A stretch of DNA of 64,000 nucleotides from Streptomyces humi (GTDB taxonomy: Bacteria > Actinomycetota > Actinomycetes > Streptomycetales > Streptomycetaceae), in assembly GCF_001005085.2 (NCBI RefSeq), contig NZ_LBMU02000040.1:62001-126000 (forward strand). Reading direction: 5' to 3'. Positions 52,312 through 60,900 of this stretch are shown one piece after another. Each line of letters starts with the position of its first letter. Positions within the stretch are counted from its first letter, which is position 1. The position numbers and the translations under genes are program-made. Under the pieces are notes generated by a model, which was not told the origin of the DNA, did no database searches, and was given only the letters and a program-made list of their open reading frames with translations.

Positions 52312-52761
52312 ATGAAGTACGTCGACATACGGGGCGACTGTGACCCCGGCCCCTACCTGGTGCGGCTGCCGGAACTCGCCGGCGGCCTGCCGCCCGGTGC
52401 CCGTGCCTTCGCCACCGACCCCCGTCACTACGCCCCGGGCGACCGCCACTGCGTCCAGGACCTGCACCCCCTGGACGCGCGGCGCCCCGCCCGGGACGCC
52501 GTGGAACTCCGTTTCCGGCACCACCGCGCCGGACCCGGCGAGGACCTGGTCGTCCGCTACACGGGTGTCTCCCGGTTCCAGACGGACATCCTGGGCGCCT
52601 GCGACCTGGCCTCGCTCGGCGAGGTCATCCTCGACGAGATCCTGCCGCACCCCGACGGCTGCACCCACGAGCTCGCCTGCCGACCCGGCACCCTGGTGGT
52701 GGCCTGCACGGACCTGGTCGCCGAGTGGGTCCCGGCCACCGACGACGAGAACAGGCCCTAG
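52312..52761 (+). CDS. Conserved hypothetical protein
   Basis: 149 aa, start MKYVDIRGDCDPGPYLVRLP. It is hydrophilic with several histidines (RHYAPGDRHCVQDLHPLD, RFRHHRAG) and four cysteines but no signal, membrane segment or recognised domain. It is 15 bp after DUF2252 and 9 bp before the J-domain gene, so it is probably in the same operon. Confidence 0.7.
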   Translation: MKYVDIRGDCDPGPYLVRLPELAGGLPPGARAFATDPRHYAPGDRHCVQDLHPLDARRPARDAVELRFRHHRAGPGEDLVVRYTGVSRFQTDILGACDLASLGEVILDEILPHPDGCTHELACRPGTLVVACTDLVAEWVPATDDENRP

Positions 52762-52770
52762 TCTGGTCGG

Positions 52771-53583
52771 GTGACGACCCCGGAAGCTGAGCAGTCCAAG
52801 GCACCGCGGCCCGAGGAACGCCTGGAGCGGGCCGTGCGGGCCGCCGAGCAGGCGTTGATCGAGTACGAGATCGCCGTCGAGACCTTCCGTGTCGAGGTCG
52901 AGAACTTCTCCCGCCTGCACGAACAGAAACTCGGCCCCCTCTACCTCCGCCTCGAGGAACTGGACGCGCGGATCGCGGAGGCCAAGGCCGCCCGCACCGG
53001 CGACCCCGCGGACATCCGCGCCGCCGAGGAGGCCCGCGCCCGGGTCATGCCCATCCCCGGCGTCGAGGAACTGCTGCACGGCTGGATGGACAGCGACGGT
53101 CTGTTCCCGGAGGCCGTGTCCATGCTCACCGAGCAGGAGGTACGGCCCCCGCAGCGGGTGCGGCCCAGCGAGGAGGCCCGTCGGCTCTACCGCGAGCTGG
53201 CCCGCAAGGCCCACCCCGACCTGGTGCAGGAGGGCGCCGAGCAGGAGCGGCGCGAGGAGTTCCTGAGCCGGGTCAACGCCGCCTACGCCCGTGGTGACGA
53301 GGCCCTGCTGCGCGAACTGGCCGAGGAGTGGGCGGCCGGCCCGGTCCCGCCGGAGCGCAAGCCGAGCCGCGCCGAGGAACTGTACGCCCGCCTCGAATGG
53401 CTCGCCCAGCGCAAGGAACTGCTCGGCCTGGTCGCCAAGGAACTGGAGGACGGCCCCATCGCCGGGCTGCTCCGGCTGGCCCCCGACGACCCGGACACCC
53501 TCCTCGACGAGATCGGCGAGCGGCTCCGCAAGGACGTGGCCGAGCGCGAGGCCGAACTGGCCACGCTGCTCGTACAGGAGTAG
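52771..53583 (+). CDS. J-domain (DnaJ-like) protein
   Basis: 270 aa from GTG. Long charged helices (about 10-85, coiled-coil-like) precede a J-domain-like segment near 130-175 with SEEARRLYRELARKAHPDLV and the HPD motif (about 148-150), which would stimulate a DnaK ATPase. The C-terminal half is again helical (LYARLEWLAQRKELLGLVAK). No Gly/Phe or zinc-finger region, so it is a type III J-protein. It probably recruits an unknown client to DnaK. Confidence 0.82.
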   Translation: MTTPEAEQSKAPRPEERLERAVRAAEQALIEYEIAVETFRVEVENFSRLHEQKLGPLYLRLEELDARIAEAKAARTGDPADIRAAEEARARVMPIPGVEELLHGWMDSDGLFPEAVSMLTEQEVRPPQRVRPSEEARRLYRELARKAHPDLVQEGAEQERREEFLSRVNAAYARGDEALLRELAEEWAAGPVPPERKPSRAEELYARLEWLAQRKELLGLVAKELEDGPIAGLLRLAPDDPDTLLDEIGERLRKDVAEREAELATLLVQE

Positions 53584-53603
53584 CGGTCGGGTAGCGTCGG
53601 AGC

Positions 53604-53951
53604 ATGAACTTCGCAGCGCGTGTGCCCACGGTCGAGGTCACGGACCTCAAGGACGGCGACTTCCTGCTGGACGTCCGCGAGGACGACGAGTGGCAGGCGG
53701 GCCACGCCGGGGGCGCCCTGCACATCCCGATCAGCGAGTTCGTGGCCCGCTACGGCGAGCTGACCGAGGCCGCCCCCCAGGACGGCCGTGTCCACGTCAT
53801 CTGCCGCTCCGGCGGCCGTTCGGCCCAGGTCACGATGTACCTGGTCCAGCAGGGCATCGACGCGGTGAACGTGGACGGCGGCATGCAGGTCTGGCAGGCG
53901 GCGGGCCGAGCGGTCGTGACGGACACGGGCGAAGAGGGCTTCGTCCTCTGA
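53604..53951 (+). CDS. Rhodanese-like domain protein
   Basis: 115-aa single rhodanese domain. DVREDDEWQAGHAGGALHIP is the substrate-entry motif, and the active-site loop is ICRSGGRSAQV with the cysteine near residue 71. It would handle sulfane sulfur or act as a protein-persulfide partner. ATG 21 bp after the J-domain gene. A repeat-rich spacer follows. Confidence 0.9.
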   Translation: MNFAARVPTVEVTDLKDGDFLLDVREDDEWQAGHAGGALHIPISEFVARYGELTEAAPQDGRVHVICRSGGRSAQVTMYLVQQGIDAVNVDGGMQVWQAAGRAVVTDTGEEGFVL

Positions 53952-53990
53952 ATCGCCCTGAAGCACCAAGCGCCCCGTCAGAAGCGCGAA

Positions 53991-54138
53991 CCCCTGCGCA
54001 ACCAGCCTCCTAGCGCCCCGCAAGTAGCGCGGGCCCCTGCGCGACCAGCCTCCTAGCGCCTCGTAAGGGGCGCGGGCCCCTGCGCGACCAGCCTCCTAGC
54101 GCCCCGTAGGGGCGCGGGGAACTGCGCGACCAGCCCCC
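53991..54138. repeat. 43-bp tandem repeat of the dispersed element
   Basis: Three units of about 43 bp (53991-54033, 54034-54076, 54077-54118) and a partial (to 54138), each with CCCCTGCGCGACCAGCCTCC and TAGCGCC. The last part (GGGGAACTGCGCGACCAGCC) is the dispersed repeat seen inverted near 5240 and 21245. Function unknown. Confidence 0.8.
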
Positions 54139-54177
54139 ACCCCGCCGCACTGAACACACGACCGGCCGCCCCCCCGT

Positions 54178-54256
54178 CTCTCCGCTCTACCCGTTTCTCC
54201 GCTCTACCCGTTTCTCCGCCCTACCCGTTTCTCCGCTACCCGTCCCTCTCCGCTAC
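54178..54256. repeat. 17-bp tandem repeat at the 3-prime end of the acyl-CoA dehydrogenase gene
   Basis: Three copies of CTCCGCTCTACCCGTTT or close variants, followed by shorter CTCCGCTACCC copies, running up to the stop codon of the minus-strand gene. Confidence 0.75.
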
Positions 54257-55395
54257 CCCAGCGGATAGGCGGCCAGCAGGTCCCCCAGCGCCTCCTCATG
54301 CGCCCCCGCCCCGCCGAGCGCCAGCTCGATCTGCTTCGCCCAGGCGTGGTACCGGTGCAGCACGTACTCCGTGTCGGCCCCGAACCCCCCGTGCAGATGC
54401 TGCGCGGTCTGCACCACCCGCCGCACCCCCTCCGCCGCCCAGATCTTCGCCACGGCCACGTCCCCCGCCAGGGGCAGTGCCCCGGCCGCCCCCGACGCGA
54501 TCCGCCAGGCCGCCTGCCACAGCGTCGCCTCCATCGCCCGCAGGTCGATGTACCGGTCGGCGGTCTGCACGGCCACCGCCTGGAAGGTGGCGATCGGATG
54601 CCCGAACTGCTCCCGCTTCCCGGTGTACTCACTGGTCAGCCGCAGCACCCGGTCACCCACGCCGAGCGCCAGCGCACACGTCCCGGTCGCGAGCAGCTCC
54701 CGCAGCCACTCCCAGGCCCCCGGCTTCTCCAGCACGTCCCCCGCGGCGACCCGTACCGACTCCAGCCGCAGCTCACCGAGCCGTTCCCCGCTGGTCGACA
54801 CCTGCTCGGCGAGCGTGACCCCGTCCGCTCCCGGGGCCCCCGGCGCCACCAGCGCCAGCACGTTCCGGTCGGTGCCGGTGTGCGCGGGTACGACGACGAG
54901 ATCGGCGTCGTACGCCCATGGCACCGCCGTCTGCACCCCGTCCAGCACCCACTCGGCACCGTCCCGTCGCGCGGTCACCGCCAGTTCCGCCGCGTCGTGC
55001 CCGGTGCGTCCGCTCGCGGCCACGGTCAGCACCCGCTCGCCGCGCCCCGCCCGTGACAGCAGCCGGTCCCGCAACTCCTCGTTCCCGTAGGCCTGCACGG
55101 TCGCCAGGGCCGCGCTGTGTTCCAGCAACGGCACCCGGGCCAGCACCTTCGCCGACTCCCGCAGCACCAGGCACAGCGCGATGGCGTCCTGGCCCGACCC
55201 GCCGTACTCCTCTGCCAGCGGCAGACTCAGCAGGTCCGCGGCCGCCAGCCTGTCCCACAGTTCCCGGTCGAAGCCCTCGGCCACGGCGCCGGTGGTCAGC
55301 GCCGGGCTCGGCGCCGCGTCCGGCGCCACCCCGGCGAACACCCCCCTTGCCGCCTCGGCCGCCGCCAACTGCTCCTCGGTGAAGGTGAAGTCCAC
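54253..55395 (-). CDS. Acyl-CoA dehydrogenase family protein
   Basis: 380-aa FAD enzyme that introduces a double bond into an acyl-CoA. It shows the N-terminal helical domain (FTFTEEQLAAAEAARGVFAG), LPLAEEYGGSGQDAIALCLV, the beta-sheet domain, and a C-terminal helical domain (TGKREQFGHPIATFQAV, TAQHLHGGFGADTEYVLHRY). I do not see a clear catalytic Glu position from sequence alone, so a heteromeric partner, as in steroid-type FadE pairs, is possible. GTG 55395 (VDFTFTEEQ) follows GGGAGGA. A palindromic operator sits 29 bp upstream (55424-55442). It diverges from pepN. Confidence 0.9.
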   Translation of the reverse strand: MDFTFTEEQLAAAEAARGVFAGVAPDAAPSPALTTGAVAEGFDRELWDRLAAADLLSLPLAEEYGGSGQDAIALCLVLRESAKVLARVPLLEHSAALATVQAYGNEELRDRLLSRAGRGERVLTVAASGRTGHDAAELAVTARRDGAEWVLDGVQTAVPWAYDADLVVVPAHTGTDRNVLALVAPGAPGADGVTLAEQVSTSGERLGELRLESVRVAAGDVLEKPGAWEWLRELLATGTCALALGVGDRVLRLTSEYTGKREQFGHPIATFQAVAVQTADRYIDLRAMEATLWQAAWRIASGAAGALPLAGDVAVAKIWAAEGVRRVVQTAQHLHGGFGADTEYVLHRYHAWAKQIELALGGAGAHEEALGDLLAAYPLG

Positions 55396-55423
55396 GGTCC
55401 TGTCCTCCCGGCGGTCCACGCTG

Positions 55424-55442
55424 ATCTGACGGTCCGTCAAGA
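55424..55442. promoter_or_regulatory. Palindromic operator upstream of the acyl-CoA dehydrogenase gene
   Basis: ATCTGACGGTCCGTCAAGA contains the perfect 13-bp palindrome TGACGGTCCGTCA (55427-55439). It shares core and position with operators at 21796-21810 and 21897-21915. Confidence 0.65.
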
Positions 55443-55555
55443 TAGAACAGGTTCTAGAAGAAGGGAACCTAAAACCGCTGCGACCACCGGTGTCCGCCGT
55501 CGTACGCTGTCGGCCGCTGTCCGCCGACGGGGACGGACACACGAGGGAGGACACC

Positions 55556-57988
55556 ATGGGGATCCGAAGCCTGACCCGTGCCGAGGCCGAGAGCCGGGCC
55601 GCGCTGATCTCGGTCGACCGGTACGACGTGGACATCGACCTCACCGCCCTGCCCGAAGGACCGGAGATCCGCTCTGTCTCCACCATCACCTTCACCTGCT
55701 CCGAGCCGGGCGCCGAGACCTTCGTCGACTGCGCGGCAGAGGTCCGCGCCGCCACCCTGAACGGCACCCCGCTCACCCCCTCCGGCGACGGCCGGATACC
55801 GCTGCCCGGCCTCGCCGCGCACAACGTGCTGCGTGTGGAGAGCGTCCAGGCCGACACCGCGGCCGGCGAGGGCGTGCACAGGGCGACCGACCCCGCCGAC
55901 GGCGAGGTCTACGTCTGGACGAGCTTCGAACCCGACGAGGCCCGGTACGTCTGGGCCTGCTTCGACCAGCCCGACCTGAAGGCCCCGCACGCCTTCACCG
56001 TCACCGCCCCGGCCGCCTGGACCGTGCTCAGCAACTCCGGCGGTCCGCGGGTCGAGGAGCAGGGCGACGCCCGCCGGTGGACCTTCCCGGACACCCCGCC
56101 GCTGTCCGCGTACAACACCGTCGTCAACGCGGGCCCCTTCCACGGCATCCGCCGCGAGGCCGACGGCCACGACCTCGGCATCTACGCCCGCCGTTCGCTC
56201 GCCGAGATCCTCGAACGCGACGCCGACGAGATCTTCACCCTGACCCGGCAGGGCCTCGCCTTCTACGCCGAGGCCTTCGCGATGCCGTTCCCGCAGCGCA
56301 AGTACGACCAGGTGTTCATGCCCGAGTTCGGCGGCGCGATGGAGAACTACGGCTGTGTGACCTGGTCGGACGGGTTCCTGCGGCGGGCCGAACCGACGCC
56401 CGCCGAGCGGGAGCTGCTCGCCGTGGTACTGCTGCACGAGATGGCGCACATGTGGTTCGGCAACATCGTCACCATGCGCTGGTGGGACGACCTCTGGCTG
56501 AACGAGGCCTTCGCCGAGTTCGCCTGCCACTGGGCCGCCGAGGGCGCGACCCGTCACACCGACGCCTGGGCCGGCCACCTCGCGAGCGACAAGCTCAAGG
56601 CCTACCTCTCCGACCAGGGCCCGGTCTCGCACCCGATCCACCAGCCCATCCACGACGTCGCCCAGGCCGCGTCGATCTTCGACAACATCACCTACCCCAA
56701 GGGCGCCTCCGTCCTCCACCAGCTGATGACCTACGTCGGCGAGGACCGCTTCCGCACCGGCATGGCCGCCTACTTCGCCCGGCACGCCTGGGGGACCACC
56801 ACCCTCCAGGACCTGATCGACGCCCTCGCCGAGGCGAGCGGACGTGACCTGACCGGCTGGCGGAAGGCCTGGCTGGAGACGGCCGGCACGGACCGCTTCA
56901 CCCTGGAGCACGACGGTGACACCGTCACCCTGGTCGCCGACGGCACCCCGCGTCCCCAGGTCCTGGCGGTCGGCGCGTACGACCGTCACGGCGAGGCCCT
57001 GGAGCGCACCTCGCTCGTCCGCGTCGAGGTCACCGAGGCCCGCACCCCGGTCACCGGTCTGCCCGCCACCGCCGACCTGCTCCTCATCAACGACGACGAC
57101 CTCACCTTCGCCACCGCCCGCCCCGACGCGGCCACCCGCGACACCTTCCTGCGCGCCGCCGCCCTGCTGCCCACGGCCATCTCCCGGGGCGTGGCCGCCG
57201 CCACCGTCTGGGACATGCTGACGGCGGGCGAGGCCACCGCCGCCGAGGCCGGGCGCTGCCTCACCGCGGTCCTGGCGGCCGAGACGTCCGACGCGGTGAT
57301 CGAGCCCTGTCTGACCCTCACCACCAACATCGCCGAACTCTGGGCCCCGCCCGGCGAACGCCCCGCCCTGACGGCGGCCGTGGCCGAGGTCTGCCGGCGG
57401 CTCGCCGCCGACCCGGGCCGCCGCCAGGTCGCCCTGCGCGGCCTCGCCCGCACCGCGGACGCGGAGAGCCTCGCCTGGCTGCGCGACCAGGCGGGCGACG
57501 ACATCGACCTGCGCTGGCGCGTCCTCGTCCGGGAGGCCGAACTCGGTGGTGACGTCGCCGCCGAGTCCGCCGCCCTGCTCGAACGCGACCCCGACCCGGA
57601 GGCCTGGGTCCGTGCCCTCACCGTCCGGGCCGCTCTCCCGGACGCCACGGCGAAGACCGAGGTCTGGCAGCGGCTGGCCGTGGACCGCGCGGTGCCCGTC
57701 CAACTGGTGGGCACGGTGGCCGCCTCCTTCTGGCGCCCCGGTCAGGACACCCAGCTCGCCCCCTACGCCGAGCACTACCTCGACGCGGTCCCCGGCCTGG
57801 ACCAGGGCGGCATGATCCCGGCGATGACCTACACCTTCCAGCTCTTCCCGTTGTTCGCCGTCGACACCGCGTATGTCGAGAAGGCCCAGCAGGCCGCCAG
57901 GCAAGCGGCCCCCGTGGTCCGCAACTCCCTTCTGGAACGCTCGGACGCCGTCCGCCGGATGCTCCGCTCCCGGACCGCGGCCGTCTGA
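55556..57988 (+). CDS. pepN: Aminopeptidase N (M1 zinc metallopeptidase)
   Basis: 810-aa cytoplasmic peptidase that removes N-terminal residues. The exopeptidase motif GGAMEN (about 261) and zinc site HEMAHMWFGNIV...NEAFAEF (HExxH-18-E, about 300) are intact. A distinctive YDQVFMPEFGGAMENYG and a C-terminal helical ERAP1-like domain (about 470-810) complete the protein. ATG 55556 follows GAGGGAGGACACC. It diverges from the acyl-CoA dehydrogenase gene; the 160-bp spacer contains the shared operator. Confidence 0.96.
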   Translation: MGIRSLTRAEAESRAALISVDRYDVDIDLTALPEGPEIRSVSTITFTCSEPGAETFVDCAAEVRAATLNGTPLTPSGDGRIPLPGLAAHNVLRVESVQADTAAGEGVHRATDPADGEVYVWTSFEPDEARYVWACFDQPDLKAPHAFTVTAPAAWTVLSNSGGPRVEEQGDARRWTFPDTPPLSAYNTVVNAGPFHGIRREADGHDLGIYARRSLAEILERDADEIFTLTRQGLAFYAEAFAMPFPQRKYDQVFMPEFGGAMENYGCVTWSDGFLRRAEPTPAERELLAVVLLHEMAHMWFGNIVTMRWWDDLWLNEAFAEFACHWAAEGATRHTDAWAGHLASDKLKAYLSDQGPVSHPIHQPIHDVAQAASIFDNITYPKGASVLHQLMTYVGEDRFRTGMAAYFARHAWGTTTLQDLIDALAEASGRDLTGWRKAWLETAGTDRFTLEHDGDTVTLVADGTPRPQVLAVGAYDRHGEALERTSLVRVEVTEARTPVTGLPATADLLLINDDDLTFATARPDAATRDTFLRAAALLPTAISRGVAAATVWDMLTAGEATAAEAGRCLTAVLAAETSDAVIEPCLTLTTNIAELWAPPGERPALTAAVAEVCRRLAADPGRRQVALRGLARTADAESLAWLRDQAGDDIDLRWRVLVREAELGGDVAAESAALLERDPDPEAWVRALTVRAALPDATAKTEVWQRLAVDRAVPVQLVGTVAASFWRPGQDTQLAPYAEHYLDAVPGLDQGGMIPAMTYTFQLFPLFAVDTAYVEKAQQAARQAAPVVRNSLLERSDAVRRMLRSRTAAV

Positions 57989-58007
57989 CCTGCGGTGACC
58001 CCGGCTG

Positions 58008-58061
58008 CGGCGCCCCGGCACCGGTTGCCGGGGCACCGCGGCACCGGTTTCCGGGGCGCCG
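58008..58061 (+). terminator. GC-rich terminator after pepN
   Basis: CGGCGCCCCGG (58008-58018) and CCGGGGCGCCG (58051-58061) pair perfectly. Between them lie two 23-bp tandem units, starting GGCACCGGTTGCC (58017) and GGCACCGGTTTCC (58040). A second, smaller hairpin is possible within them. Confidence 0.6.
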
Positions 58062-58226
58062 CGGCACCTTCCGGAGTGGTGACTGCCACGTCCACGGGAC
58101 CGTCCCCGGGGCTGCGCCCGGCGGCCCGTGCTGAGTACCGTTCCGTGCGAGTGCCGGGCGGCGGCACACGGGCGGTCCCGGACCGGCCGTCCGGACAGTG
58201 CGGCGGGATCGGCGAACGGGGCGGGC

Positions 58227-58964
58227 ATGGACGCGTACGACGAGGAGCCGGCCGGTGACCCGGCCGGCTCCCCTGGCCCACCCCCGGTCGTCGGCGTGGA
58301 CGCACCCGCCGGCCCTCGTACCGGTGTCGCCGCGCTCTCGCCCCGCTACCAGGTCGGCGCGGCCCTCGCCCTGGCCCTGGTCGCGGTCGTCGTCTGTGTG
58401 CACCTCGGGATGGTCTTCCTGAGCGTCGCGCCGGCGAACACGGTGACCAGGCAGCACGGCAAGGCGATCGAGGAGTGGGTGTACCCGGAGTTCGAGCAGA
58501 ACTGGAAGCTCTTCGCGCCCAACCCGCTCCAGCAGAACATCGCCGTGCAGGTGCGCGCCGACGTGCTGATGCCGGACGGCTCCACGACCACCACCGGCTG
58601 GAACGACCTCTCGGTCCAGGACGGCAGGGCGATCGACGGCAGTCTGCTGCCGAGCCACACCGTGCAGAACGAGCTCCGCCGGGCCTGGGACTTCTTCGTC
58701 ACCACGCACGGCGCCGACAACCGCCCGATCGGTATGCGCGGCTCCCTGTCCGAGCAGTACCTGCGCCGGATCGTCGTGATGCGCATGTACGAACAGGACG
58801 CCACCAGCGAGAAGGGGACCATCCAGCGCGTCGAGGTGCGTTCCAGCACCACCAACGTGCCCCCGCCGGACTGGAGCGGCGAGAAGGTCTCGGACACCCC
58901 CGTCTACCGGGTGCTGCCCTGGTGGACGGTCACGTCCGACGAGGCGAACGGAAGTGTGCGGTGA
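58227..58964 (+). CDS. DUF5819 family membrane protein
   Basis: 245 aa. A 45-residue acidic/Pro-rich cytoplasmic N-terminus leads to one membrane helix (about 48-72, ALALALVAVVVCVHLGMVFL). The exterior domain contains the DUF5819 block EWVYPEFEQNWKLFAPNPLQ and VLPWWTV near the end. Function is unknown. The stop overlaps the start of the HTTM gene (GTGA), and the two families often occur as such a pair. ATG 58227 follows GGGGCGGG. Confidence 0.88.
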   Translation: MDAYDEEPAGDPAGSPGPPPVVGVDAPAGPRTGVAALSPRYQVGAALALALVAVVVCVHLGMVFLSVAPANTVTRQHGKAIEEWVYPEFEQNWKLFAPNPLQQNIAVQVRADVLMPDGSTTTTGWNDLSVQDGRAIDGSLLPSHTVQNELRRAWDFFVTTHGADNRPIGMRGSLSEQYLRRIVVMRMYEQDATSEKGTIQRVEVRSSTTNVPPPDWSGEKVSDTPVYRVLPWWTVTSDEANGSVR

Positions 58965-60169
58965 GCCGTCTCGCCCTGTGCCTGTCCCGTGCCATCGCCC
59001 GGGTGACCGAGTCGGCGCTCGGCCCGTACCAGACGGCCGTCGTCCGGATCGGCTTCGCCGCCACCTGGCTGCTGTTCCTGCTGCGCGAGTACCCGCACCG
59101 GCAGGAGCTGTACGGCCCCGACGGCCCCTGGAGCTTCGGCCTGGCCCAGCGGCTGACGGCCGACAACCACGCCTTCACGGCGCTGCTGGTCTCCGACGGC
59201 CGGGTCTTCTTCGAGGTCTGCTACTTCCTGGCGGTGCTCTCCAGTGCCCTGCTGCTGGTCGGCTGGCGCACCCGTGCCACGTCGGTGCTGTTCATGGTGG
59301 GTGTGCTGTCCCTCCAGAACCGCAGCGTCTTCATGGGCGACGGCGGCGACAACGTGCTGCACCTGATGTCCGTCTACCTGGTGTTCACCCGCTGCGGCCA
59401 GGTGTGGTCCCTGGACGCGCGCAGGGCGGCCCGCGCGAGCACGGCACGCGCGCTCGGCGAACCGGTGCGCGACCGGGTGGGCCCCGCCCTGTGGGCGGTC
59501 TGCGGGCTCGTCCTGGGCGCGGCGGCCCTCACCGGCCGTACCGGAGGCGGCTGGCTGATCCCGGCCCTCATGTGGGCGACCTGGGCGGGTGCCGCCCTGT
59601 GGTGGGCGGTGGGCCGCTGGGCGCGCACTCCCCAGCCGCGGATCCTCCTGGACGTGATCGCCGACATCCTGCACAACGGCGCGATCTTCGTGATCATGGC
59701 CGAGGCCTGTCTGATCTACGCCACCGCCGGCTGGTACAAGATCCAGGGCTCCCGCTGGCAGGACGGAACGGCCGTCTACTACCCGCTCCACCTGGACTAC
59801 TTCTCCCCCTGGCCGGCCCTCGCCGACCTGCTGTCCGCCAACGGCACGATGGTGATGCTGGTGACCTACGGCACCGTGATGGTGCAGGTCGCCTTCCCGT
59901 TCACGCTCTTCAACCGGCGTGTCAAGAACGTGCTGCTGGCCGCGATGATGACCGAGCACGCGGTGATCGCGGTCGTCCTCGGACTGCCGTTCTTCTCCCT
60001 CGCGATGATCGCGGCGGACTCGGTCTTCCTGCCGACGTCCTTCCTGCGCCGCCTCGGCGGCTGGGCGGCACGCGGGCGGGACCGGGTCCTGCGGCGCGAG
60101 GACCGGCCGCTGCCCGTGCCGCGCTCCCCCGAGGCCGACGAACAGCCCCGCGTAGGCTTCGGGGCATGA
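58961..60169 (+). CDS. HTTM-domain membrane protein (gamma-carboxylase-like)
   Basis: 402 aa with about 8-10 membrane helices. The HTTM (horizontally transferred transmembrane) domain links it distantly to vitamin K-dependent gamma-glutamyl carboxylase. Notable stretches: VRIGFAATWLLFLLREYPHR, DGGDNVLHLMSVYLVF and IYATAGWYKIQGSRWQDG. The C-terminal 60 residues are Arg-rich and cytoplasmic. Start GTG overlaps the DUF5819 stop, and its stop overlaps the SpoU start (ATGA), so the three genes are one translational unit. The reaction, if any, is unknown. Confidence 0.88.
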   Translation: MSRLALCLSRAIARVTESALGPYQTAVVRIGFAATWLLFLLREYPHRQELYGPDGPWSFGLAQRLTADNHAFTALLVSDGRVFFEVCYFLAVLSSALLLVGWRTRATSVLFMVGVLSLQNRSVFMGDGGDNVLHLMSVYLVFTRCGQVWSLDARRAARASTARALGEPVRDRVGPALWAVCGLVLGAAALTGRTGGGWLIPALMWATWAGAALWWAVGRWARTPQPRILLDVIADILHNGAIFVIMAEACLIYATAGWYKIQGSRWQDGTAVYYPLHLDYFSPWPALADLLSANGTMVMLVTYGTVMVQVAFPFTLFNRRVKNVLLAAMMTEHAVIAVVLGLPFFSLAMIAADSVFLPTSFLRRLGGWAARGRDRVLRREDRPLPVPRSPEADEQPRVGFGA

Positions 60170-60900
60170 CCGACCCCCTCGACCACTGGGCACGGCAGGC
60201 GGGCTCGGCCGTCCTGCTGGACGGCTTCCACGCCCTCAAGCACGCGCTGCGCTTCGGCGCGGAGGTGCCGGTGGCGGTCACGACGGACCGGACGGCGGCA
60301 CTGGCCCTGGCCGGCGAACTGGCTCCGGACGTACGGGAGGCGCTGGACGCGCTGCTGACCGAGGTGGACGCGGCGTCGTACGCCACGCTCGTGCCGCGGC
60401 CGCACCCGACGGGCGTCGCCGCGTTGGCCGTACGACCGTCCCGCGAGGCCAACCTGCGCAGGCTGGCGCAGGCGCCGCGCACCGCCCCGATCGTCGTCCT
60501 CGACGAGCCCCGCAACCTCGGCAACGCGGGTGCGGTGATCCGCCTGGCGGCGGGCTTCGGGGCGACGGGAGTCGTCACGACGGGCACGCTCGACCCCTGG
60601 CACCCGACGGTGGTGCGGGGCGGCGCGGGACTGCACTTCGCGACGGCGGTGGAGCGCGTGCCGGTGGCCGAGCTGCCGGACGGGCCGGTGTACGCCCTGG
60701 ACCCGGAGGGCGAGGACATCCGGGGCACGAAGCTCCCGGACGACGCCGTGCTCGCGTTCGGCTCGGAGCGCGCGGGGCTCTCGGCCGGGCTGCGCGCACG
60801 TGCCGACCATCTCCTCCGCCTGCCGATGCGCCCCCAGGTGAGCAGCTACAACCTGGCGACGAGCGTGGCGATGACCTTGTACCACTGGAGCGCGTTCTAG
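60166..60900 (+). CDS. TrmH/SpoU family RNA methyltransferase
   Basis: 244-aa SPOUT enzyme, probably 2-prime-O-ribose methylation of tRNA or rRNA. The N-terminal 100 residues are a substrate-binding part (HALKHALRFGAEVPVAVTTD). The knotted SAM-binding domain has LDEPRNLGNAGAVIRLA (about 106), FGSERAGLS (about 202) and RPQVSSYNLATSVAMTLY (about 220). Target RNA cannot be told. Overlaps the HTTM gene by 4 bp; why they are linked is unclear. Confidence 0.93.
   Translation: MTDPLDHWARQAGSAVLLDGFHALKHALRFGAEVPVAVTTDRTAALALAGELAPDVREALDALLTEVDAASYATLVPRPHPTGVAALAVRPSREANLRRLAQAPRTAPIVVLDEPRNLGNAGAVIRLAAGFGATGVVTTGTLDPWHPTVVRGGAGLHFATAVERVPVAELPDGPVYALDPEGEDIRGTKLPDDAVLAFGSERAGLSAGLRARADHLLRLPMRPQVSSYNLATSVAMTLYHWSAF

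Noticed and set aside
50518..53214. Minus-strand frame of 898 codons opposite the DUF2252 and J-domain genes
   Set aside because: Covers several well-supported opposite-strand genes; composition is typical of antisense high-GC frames.
55469..58228. Minus-strand frame of 919 codons opposite pepN
   Set aside because: pepN has clear M1 motifs in the plus frame; this one is an artefact of codon bias.
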